Below are positions 35,018 to 39,661 of a stretch of DNA of 39,661 nt, in pieces (positions within the stretch are counted from its first letter, which is position 1; each line of letters begins with the position of its first letter). Below the pieces are notes generated by a model. It was given only the letters and a program-made list of their open reading frames with translations, was not told where the DNA came from and ran no database searches. The DNA comes from Pedobacter sp. ASV28 (lineage in GTDB: Bacteria > Bacteroidota > Bacteroidia > Sphingobacteriales > Sphingobacteriaceae). The position numbers and the translations under genes were made by a program. The stretch spans positions 1-39,661 of the forward strand of contig NZ_JAELTN010000047.1 in NCBI RefSeq assembly GCF_016428855.1, written 5' to 3'.

Positions 35018-35472
35018 AATGTTGAAAGGTTTGAAAGTTAACATTTAATCATGGCTAAAATTGGAAAGTTTGAAGATTTAGAAGTTTGGCAAATTGCTAA
35101 ATCTATTGCTGTCGAGGTTTATCATATTTCTGATTTAGAACCTATAAAGTCAGATTTTGGATTGAAAGACCAGATGAGAAGGGCAGCCATGTCTTTATCT
35201 GATAATGTGGCTGAGGGCTTTGAATATAATAACAATCCAGATTTCATTAGATTTTTAGTGTACGCCAAAGGTTCTTCTGGAGAGCTAAGAAATAAACTCA
35301 TTATTCTAAGAGAAAGCGGGAAGTTGGACCAAGTAAACTTTGATAGCTTGTATTCTAAGAGCATTGACTTTTCAGCAAAGATTAAGCGTTTTATTAACTA
35401 CTTAAAAAGTTTCGAAAAAGGGAAGAGGTTAAATTCAAACGCTATCAAATAATTTTTCAACTTTCCAACATT
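35018..35472. repeat. Inverted-repeat-flanked cassette
   Basis: AATGTTGAAAGGTTTGAAAG (from 35018) is the imperfect inverse of CTTTCCAACATT (35461-35472) with its flank AATTTTTCAA. The right side reads AATGTTGGAAAGTTGAAAAA on the opposite strand. The repeats enclose the four-helix-bundle gene almost exactly. This suggests it moved into the fah-flavin reductase operon as a unit, or that the two flanks fold back together in the mRNA. Confidence 0.5.
35051..35452 (+). CDS. Four-helix-bundle protein (S23/IVS type)
   Basis: The 133-residue protein belongs to the four helix bundle family also found in 23S rRNA intervening sequences (S23). Visible are the opening KFEDLEVWQIAKSIAVEVYHIS and the tract FGLKDQMRRAAMSLSDNVAEGFEYNNNPDFIRFLVYAKGSSGELRNKL. 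A final long helix precedes a charged end (FEKGKRLNSNAIK). Function is unknown; homologues occur widely as solo genes in Bacteroidetes and in rRNA inserts. The gene interrupts an otherwise continuous run between the FAH-family and flavin reductase genes and is bordered by inverted repeats. Confidence 0.85.
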   Translation: MAKIGKFEDLEVWQIAKSIAVEVYHISDLEPIKSDFGLKDQMRRAAMSLSDNVAEGFEYNNNPDFIRFLVYAKGSSGELRNKLIILRESGKLDQVNFDSLYSKSIDFSAKIKRFINYLKSFEKGKRLNSNAIK

Positions 35473-35485
35473 TCAATTTCTTACC

Positions 35486-36373
35486 ATGTTAACATTAAAC
35501 TGTTCCGATCTTTCGCCAATGCAATTGCAAAATTATTTGCAGTATGCTATTGCACCACGACCAATATGTTTAGCATCTACTATCGATGCCAAGGGTAATG
35601 TAAACCTTAGTCCTTTCAGTTTTTTTAATCTGTTTAGTACCAATCCACCAATTTGTATATTTTCTCCGGCTAGACGGGTGCGGGATAATACGACCAAACA
35701 TACCTTAGAAAATGTGCAAGAGGTGAGGGAATGTGTGGTAAATATTGTAAACTATGCAATGGTGCAACAAACCAGTCTGTCGAGTACTGAGTATGACAAA
35801 GGTGTTAACGAGTTCGAAAAAGCAGGTTTTACCATGGAAGCTTCGCATTTGGTTAAACCTCCCAGGGTTGCCGAAGCTCCCGTCCAGTTGGAGTGCATAG
35901 TGAACCAGATTATCCCTTTGGGAGATCAACATGGCGCAGGCAATTTAATATTGGCAGAAATAAAGCTCATCCACATCAAGGAAGAGATTTTGGATGCAGA
36001 TGGAAAAATAGACCAGGCCAAAATAGATCTGGTGGCGCGTTTAGGTGGCAATTGGTATAGTCGTGTAATTCCAGAAAGCTTATTTACCGTACCTAAGCCT
36101 TTAACCACACTAGGAATAGGCGTAAGTGCCCTGCCATTATCCGTGCGCCATTCTAAAGTACTTACAGGGAACGATTTGGGACTGTTGGGTAATGTAGAGC
36201 AACTGCCAAGTGAAGAAGAAATTGCAGGTATGCAATGGAATGCTAATGTGAAGGATATACTGGATGCTACGATTGGCGATGAAACTAATCGTGAAAGGGA
36301 GTTGCATCAATTTGCCAAACAGCTGATTGAATATGGGAAAGTAACGGATGCCTTAAAGATTTTGTTGTTGTAG
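35486..36373 (+). CDS. Flavin reductase family protein
   Basis: The 295-residue protein is of the flavin reductase/DIM6 type. Marks are APRPICLASTIDAKGNVNLSPFSFFNLFSTNPPICIFSPA (about 23-62) and ECVVNIVNYAMVQQTSLSS (about 81-99). EAPVQLECIVNQIIPLGDQHGAGNLILAEI also fits, with NWYSRVIPESLF later. A helical C-terminal extension of about 90 residues is present. Such proteins bind FMN or FAD. In several Bacteroidetes it neighbours tyrosine-degradation genes, but its exact role there is unclear. It comes 33 bases after the four-helix gene and is probably in the fah transcript. Confidence 0.8.
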   Translation: MLTLNCSDLSPMQLQNYLQYAIAPRPICLASTIDAKGNVNLSPFSFFNLFSTNPPICIFSPARRVRDNTTKHTLENVQEVRECVVNIVNYAMVQQTSLSSTEYDKGVNEFEKAGFTMEASHLVKPPRVAEAPVQLECIVNQIIPLGDQHGAGNLILAEIKLIHIKEEILDADGKIDQAKIDLVARLGGNWYSRVIPESLFTVPKPLTTLGIGVSALPLSVRHSKVLTGNDLGLLGNVEQLPSEEEIAGMQWNANVKDILDATIGDETNRERELHQFAKQLIEYGKVTDALKILLL

Positions 36374-36604
36374 TCAAAATCTTGATGCAGTCCGGGTGTT
36401 TTGTGGTAAATAAATAGTGATGTATTTGCATTGCTATTTAATCATATGGAGAATAGATCTAAAGTTCTGGAGCCACCTGATTTTGAGTATTGGTTTAGCG
36501 TCAATATTTTTCATTATCGCACTTAAATAGAGAGATTATGATGGTATTTATAATACGATAATAGGTCTTGGAACTTTAACGGATGATATAAATATAAAGT
36601 TTGA

Positions 36605-37141
36605 TTATTCTACTACGGTTACGGCCTTAAGCAATCTGTTTTTATAATAGCCTTCTAGATCGGTAATGGTAACGCCCTTAGCTTTGCCTGAAGACGAATG
36701 GATAAATTTGATATTTCCTTCTTCATCAATAGAATAGATAATGCCCACATGACCTGGCCTTCTCACCTTGGCGTTGCTTCCAGTAAAAACCAATACGTCA
36801 CCTACTTTGGCATCGGCCAGTTTAACGGTTTTACCTTTATTGGCAAAATCGGTAGAAGAGCGGGCTCCGCTAAAACCAAATTGTTTGTATACGTAGCTTA
36901 CAAAACCAGAACAATCAAAACCTCTTTCCGGATTACTGGAGGCATAACGGTATCTCGTGCCAATTAACGATTTGGCAAAATCCATGATCTTATTTGAAGT
37001 GGAATTGGCTACTTCTGGAATTCTGCTGAGCACCTTTTCCATCATTTTTTGATACTGCATGGTTAACGAAACGTTATCCTGCGCCTTGCCTGTAAGGGCA
37101 AAACCAGTAATCAATATGATGATAAAAAGGATTTTCTTCAT
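36605..37141 (-). CDS. Exported NlpC/P60 cysteine peptidase
   Basis: The 178-residue protein has a signal peptide (cleavage near GKA at about 20) and a catalytic NlpC/P60 domain. The triad is visible as C77 (RGFDCSGFVSYVY), H131 (RRPGHVGIIY) and H148 (IKFIHSSSGK). It would cleave stem peptides of peptidoglycan in the periplasm, probably at the D-Glu/L-diaminoacid bond, for wall remodelling. No additional binding domains are seen, and length is short for the family. Promoter evidence (37152-37159) puts the mRNA start only a few bases before its ATG. Confidence 0.9.
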   Translation of the reverse strand: MKKILFIIILITGFALTGKAQDNVSLTMQYQKMMEKVLSRIPEVANSTSNKIMDFAKSLIGTRYRYASSNPERGFDCSGFVSYVYKQFGFSGARSSTDFANKGKTVKLADAKVGDVLVFTGSNAKVRRPGHVGIIYSIDEEGNIKFIHSSSGKAKGVTITDLEGYYKNRLLKAVTVVE

Positions 37142-37151
37142 AGTTTGTTCC

Positions 37152-37159
37152 CAAACTTA
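37152..37159 (-). promoter_or_regulatory. -7 promoter box of the NlpC/P60 gene (TAAGTTTG)
   Basis: This is an exact TAnnTTTG match on the minus strand, 10 bases before the ATG at 37141. The mRNA leader would be about five bases, so nearly leaderless. A -33 TTG is not evident. Confidence 0.4.
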
Positions 37160-37216
37160 ATTAAAAAAGAAATTTTTTGTATAAAATGTTGAAAACTTAT
37201 GGCTTATTGTAGATAA

Positions 37217-37246
37217 AAGCCCCGCCTTTTTTAGAAGGCAGGGCTT
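37217..37246 (-). terminator. Terminator after the DUF4870-like gene
   Basis: AAGCCC-GCCTT and AAGGC-GGGCTT arms pair around a short loop (TTTTAG). The T tract on the minus strand is short (TTTT). It ends the transcript of the gene at 37266-37637 before the NlpC/P60 gene. Confidence 0.7.
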
Positions 37247-37265
37247 GCAATGTTCTATCAAAGTT

Positions 37266-37637
37266 TTAAATACTCGGGAACATGGTTTGTGCTTTTTCTC
37301 CGATGAAAGGGATCGGTTTTTTTTGCCCTTGTATGGCACCTATTAGGCCAATAAGCCAAAGGATGAACAGTGCTACCCATAGTATATTAAATAGGTAAAC
37401 TAAAAAGAAGGCACCACTTGTTAGTATAATTGGCATTAGTATAATAGATAATAAAATATATAGGACAGTGGAAATAATAGCAAACAATAATGTTTGCCTT
37501 AGCTGATAGCGGGCTAACGCTGTTTCTTTATCCTTATATAATGCAAAATAGGCAATTAACCAACCAATAAAGCCGAAATAACTTACAATTGCTGCGGCTT
37601 TTCCATCTTCTATGCTGGGGAAGTTTTTTGTTTCCAT
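37266..37637 (-). CDS. Small membrane protein, Tic20/DUF4870-like
   Basis: The 123-residue protein has a soluble start (METKNFPSIEDGKAAAIVSYFGFIGW) and three to four hydrophobic helices (about 16-33, 50-69, 75-100, with a short connecting region). It ends QKKPIPFIGEKAQTMFPSI. The ILWLIGLIGAIQGQKKPIPFIG motif is typical of DUF4870-like proteins; import components of chloroplasts (Tic20) are distant relatives. Function is unknown. It is monocistronic and followed by its own terminator. Confidence 0.7.
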   Translation of the reverse strand: METKNFPSIEDGKAAAIVSYFGFIGWLIAYFALYKDKETALARYQLRQTLLFAIISTVLYILLSIILMPIILTSGAFFLVYLFNILWVALFILWLIGLIGAIQGQKKPIPFIGEKAQTMFPSI

Positions 37638-37705
37638 ATAGTTTTTAGTTTTAAGTTCCTATGATGGAACAAAACTAATGCCAAGTATGGTTATATTTTT
37701 GATAG

Positions 37706-38407
37706 CTAGGGTGTTGTGACTGCTACAGGTAGTATTTTGCCATTAAAGAATTTATGTCCTGTTTTGGCAAAGTCGGCTACATATTTACCCATTTCGAAGG
37801 CCAAGACGGGACTTTCGTAGCCCGGAAAGGCAGCTTCTAACATTTCCGTTTGTGCAGAACCCAGTGCCAAGCAATTAATTTTGATGCCAGTTTCCACTAA
37901 TTCCTGTGCCAAACATTCTGTTAACGTGTGCAACGCAGCTTTACTGGCAGAGTAGGCAGCTAAACCTGCAAACTTTATGCTGCCCTGAAAGCCACCCATG
38001 CTACCAATATTTAAGATATGTCCTCCGCTCGGTATAAATGGAAGCATGTATTTGATCATTTTGAAATGGCTCATCACATTATGTTCCAACATCTCTGCCA
38101 AGTCGTTCTCGGTAGTTTGCAAAAAAGGTTTGTTAATTAAGGTTCCTGCATTATTAATCAAGATATCAACGGTTCCTAAACGTTCCTTAATAAATGGCAC
38201 CAGTGCATTATAATCATCATTTGCCAAATCAAAGGCTACAGGTAGCAAGGTACATTCAGGAGTGATACTCTTTGCTATCTCATGCAGTTTACGCAGTTTA
38301 TCTGCCGAACGGGCAATACATACCACTTTATTTTTGGTGTCTAAGCTAAGTTCTAGGGCGGCTTCGAAACCAATACCACTACTGGCGCCTGTAATGATGA
38401 TATTCAT
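37706..38407 (-). CDS. Short-chain dehydrogenase/reductase
   Basis: The 233-residue protein is a classical SDR: TGASSGIG cofactor-binding motif at 6-13, NNAG at 85-88, and catalytic S136 (NIGSMGG), Y152 and K156 (YSASKAALHTL). The first-strand sequence MNIIITGASSGIG with C30-I-A-R (VVCIARS) suggests NADP preference, which is not certain. The substrate cannot be read from sequence. It stands alone, with the PhnA-domain gene diverging on its right. Confidence 0.92.
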   Translation of the reverse strand: MNIIITGASSGIGFEAALELSLDTKNKVVCIARSADKLRKLHEIAKSITPECTLLPVAFDLANDDYNALVPFIKERLGTVDILINNAGTLINKPFLQTTENDLAEMLEHNVMSHFKMIKYMLPFIPSGGHILNIGSMGGFQGSIKFAGLAAYSASKAALHTLTECLAQELVETGIKINCLALGSAQTEMLEAAFPGYESPVLAFEMGKYVADFAKTGHKFFNGKILPVAVTTP

Positions 38408-38550
38408 TTAATATTGTTGTTTTCTAATGTAAATCCACTATAGCATATAAGGGGAATACAAAGATAAGGATTTAGACAGTTTAGCAGATGGGCTGTGGAT
38501 TAAAATATGCCCATTTCAAACACACTTTTAACACAATCCGCTTAAATGAT

Positions 38551-38558
38551 TACCTTTG
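38551..38558 (+). promoter_or_regulatory. -7 promoter box of the PhnA-domain gene (TACCTTTG)
   Basis: This exact TAnnTTTG match lies 19 bases before the ATG at 38578, giving a leader of about 14 bases. No clear -33 TTG at the proper spacing was found. Confidence 0.5.
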
Positions 38559-38577
38559 CCCACTATAAAACAGGGAA

Positions 38578-39132
38578 ATGCTAAATAAACTAAATGAACG
38601 TAGCGGAGGGTTATGTGAGCTGTGCAGCAAGAATGAGGCTATTATTGCTTATACCGTAAGTCCGAAAAAAGAGGAGGCCATTGAAAACCAGGTAGCTTTA
38701 TGTGACAGTTGTATACAGCAGATCGATGACAAGGATAAGGGTTATTATTGGCGTCACCTGGAAGGAAGTATCTGGAATCCAGAGCCGAGTATACAGGCCC
38801 TTAGCTATAGGATATTACAAAATTACAAGGAAGAAGATTGGGCTAGTGGTGTGTTGAACATGGTTGATCTAGACGAGGATACGGTACAGTGGGCTTTAAG
38901 TGCATTGGAAGTAGCAAATGTTCATCAAGATGCTTTTGGTAACGTTCTAGAGAACGGCGATACAGTGGTTTTGACGCAAGCTTTAGATGTGAAGGGGACT
39001 AATTTTAGTGCGCCTAAAGGAACGGTGGTTAAGCGAATTAGGCTAGTGCATGATAACCCCGAGCAGATTGAAGGGAAGATCAACGAGCAAATGATCGTAA
39101 TTTTGACTAAATACGTGAAGAAAAATAATTGA
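38578..39132 (+). CDS. PhnA (YjdM-like) domain protein with zinc ribbon
   Basis: The 184-residue protein has an N-terminal zinc ribbon (C13-E-L-C16 and C42-D-S-C45). A linker follows, then a C-terminal PhnA/YjdM domain starting DAFGNVLENGDTVVLTQALDVKGTNFSAPKGTVVKRIRLV at about 117-156. The family got its name from phosphonate metabolism, but the E. coli protein is not a phosphonoacetate hydrolase and its role is unknown. It is about 70 residues longer than plain PhnA because of the linker. It has its own promoter and ends before the REP cluster. Confidence 0.85.
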   Translation: MLNKLNERSGGLCELCSKNEAIIAYTVSPKKEEAIENQVALCDSCIQQIDDKDKGYYWRHLEGSIWNPEPSIQALSYRILQNYKEEDWASGVLNMVDLDEDTVQWALSALEVANVHQDAFGNVLENGDTVVLTQALDVKGTNFSAPKGTVVKRIRLVHDNPEQIEGKINEQMIVILTKYVKKNN

Positions 39133-39136
39133 TAAC

Positions 39137-39205
39137 CTGTCATTTCGAACGTAGTGAGAAATCTAAAGTTAAATAGTAAATTCATCACCCAGTTCGAAAT
39201 GACAG
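39137..39205. repeat. REP-like inverted repeat
   Basis: CTGTCATTTCGAAC (39137-39150) and GTTCGAAATGACAG (39192-39205) are a perfect 14-base inverted repeat. The first half is followed by GTAGTGAGAAATCT, the signature of a common Bacteroidetes dispersed repeat. No gene is present between. Confidence 0.75.
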
Positions 39206-39215
39206 ATTGTATAGG

Positions 39216-39248
39216 AAACTTACGAAGTTTCTAAAACTTCGTAAGTTT
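39216..39248. repeat. Perfect 15-bp hairpin
   Basis: AAACTTACGAAGTTT (39216-39230) pairs with AAACTTCGTAAGTTT (39234-39248) over a three-base CTA loop. It lies between two REP-like copies and ends with TTT, so it may also act as a terminator for the flanking genes. Confidence 0.7.
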
Positions 39249-39256
39249 ATTTAAAA

Positions 39257-39279
39257 CCCCGCTTCGGTCGAGATGACAG
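39257..39279. repeat. REP-like partial copy
   Basis: CCCCGCTTCGGTCGAGATGACAG is the inverse orientation of the GTCAT..CGA..GAAGCGGGG type. It completes a cluster of three repeats (39137-39279) between the PhnA-domain gene and the minus-strand genes. Confidence 0.65.
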
Positions 39280-39290
39280 ATTATACTTTT

Positions 39291-39566
39291 CTAATCCTCT
39301 ACCGTAATTAGCTGTGTAACCGGATTGGCAATTACATGAAAACCATCATTAATGAGTTTTGTGAACTCTTTTTCGTTGGTAGCTTTCATTTCGAGATAAA
39401 TTCTTACTTCCTTTTCTAATGCCGGATTATTATTGTTGTGGTGCAATATTTCCAAAATCTGTAATGCACATAACCAATCATAACGGAAATCGGTCTTTAG
39501 TTCATTAAAAATCAAGGCTAATTCTTCTACTTGTTTTCCCACCTTCTGGCGTAAACTTAATGGCAT
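39291..39566 (-). CDS. Small hypothetical protein, probably a truncated remnant
   Basis: I do not recognise this 91-residue product. From residue 12 it looks protein-like, with a helical mix (KQVEELALIFNELKTDFRYD and EVRIYLEMKATNEKEFTKLIN). However, its first ~11 residues overlap a histidine kinase N-box read in another frame (39505-39661). A stop codon (TGA) stands two codons before the ATG. The true 5' end of the gene is therefore probably missing, and the start given here is arbitrary. No homology or signal peptide is visible. Confidence 0.4.
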   Translation of the reverse strand: MPLSLRQKVGKQVEELALIFNELKTDFRYDWLCALQILEILHHNNNNPALEKEVRIYLEMKATNEKEFTKLINDGFHVIANPVTQLITVED

Positions 39567-39661
39567 TGTTCACCAAGTTTCGAATTACAATTTGGAACAT
39601 ATTCAAATCGGCCTCTATCAGCAGTTCATCTTCAGCATCTATCTGGATATCAATTTTCTTT
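39505..39661 (-). pseudogene. Histidine kinase fragment, cut by the window edge
   Basis: From the right edge leftward, 51 codons read KKIDIQIDAEDELLIEADLN followed by MFQIVIRNLVNNAIKFTPEGG and then a short unrelated end before TAA. MFQIVIRNLVNNAIKFTPEGG is an unmistakable N-box of a histidine kinase ATPase domain. The expected ~100 residues with the G1, F and G2 boxes are missing: the frame ends 11 residues after the N-box. Either the gene is truncated by deletion and fused to the remnant at 39291-39566, or the contig end is misassembled. Confidence 0.75.

Noticed and set aside
39291..39566. Intact small gene
   Set aside because: Its start overlaps a histidine kinase N-box in another frame and a stop stands just upstream, so the 5' end is probably missing.

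Overview
The window looks like one contig from a member of the Bacteroidetes, most likely a Pedobacter-like Sphingobacteriaceae. The evidence is the gene content (tyrosine catabolism, PadR plus membrane partners, four-helix-bundle gene, zeta-like P-loop protein, OMP_b-brl-type porin), signal peptides ending in K-A-Q, sparse Shine-Dalgarno sequences, -7 boxes matching TAnnTTTG, and intergenic REP-like repeats of the GTCAT..CGAA..GAGAAATCT type. Bases 1-88 are not genomic: they hold a C-rich run, a probable Illumina index and a Nextera read-1 adapter ending in the 19-base mosaic end. The right edge cuts a histidine kinase gene that also looks broken or chimeric.

Left part (105-12905). A zeta-like P-loop protein overlaps a HemJ-type protoporphyrinogen oxidase, followed by an exported beta-rich protein. 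A long leftward block then runs dapD, three glycosyltransferases, a TsaC-type tRNA modification enzyme, a CCA-adding enzyme, an acidic-tailed pRiA4 ORF-3-like protein and miaA. It mixes lysine/peptidoglycan precursor synthesis, surface glycan assembly and tRNA maturation. hslR diverges from dapD. EcsC-like, guanine deaminase and OmpH-like lipoprotein genes follow on the minus strand.

Centre (13162-25790). gyrB ends at a clear terminator. A PadR regulator is then coupled to two related membrane proteins. On the minus strand an OmpR-type response regulator/histidine kinase pair is followed by a UspA-like protein and a bestrophin-like channel; an 11-bp-spaced direct repeat before the latter two is a candidate operator. 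Next come an SRPBCC protein, an exported amidase, malate dehydrogenase with an abutting retropepsin-like protease, a small hypothetical gene, a porin gene broken by one extra T, and a YihY-type membrane protein.

Right part (26009-39661). A large exported glycoside-hydrolase-like protein, an unlisted 38-codon membrane microprotein, a peroxiredoxin and a DsbA-like thioredoxin-fold protein lie on the plus strand. A split tyrosine/homogentisate catabolic group follows: hmgA and hppD leftward, a fumarylacetoacetase-family gene and a flavin reductase rightward, with rpiA between. A four-helix-bundle gene flanked by inverted repeats interrupts the rightward arm. NlpC/P60, a Tic20/DUF4870-like protein, an SDR, a PhnA-domain protein and a REP cluster close the window.

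The most interesting non-coding signal is a hairpin that recurs directly upstream of three genes for exported proteins (1413-1472, 12932-12996, 25928-25984). Its arms start ATGAA and end TTCAT, it sits 24-26 bases before the start codon, and the following linker is conserved (YACC ... AAAACAA). It may be a 5'-UTR regulatory RNA family. No CRISPR array, rRNA, tRNA, complete insertion sequence or prophage was seen.
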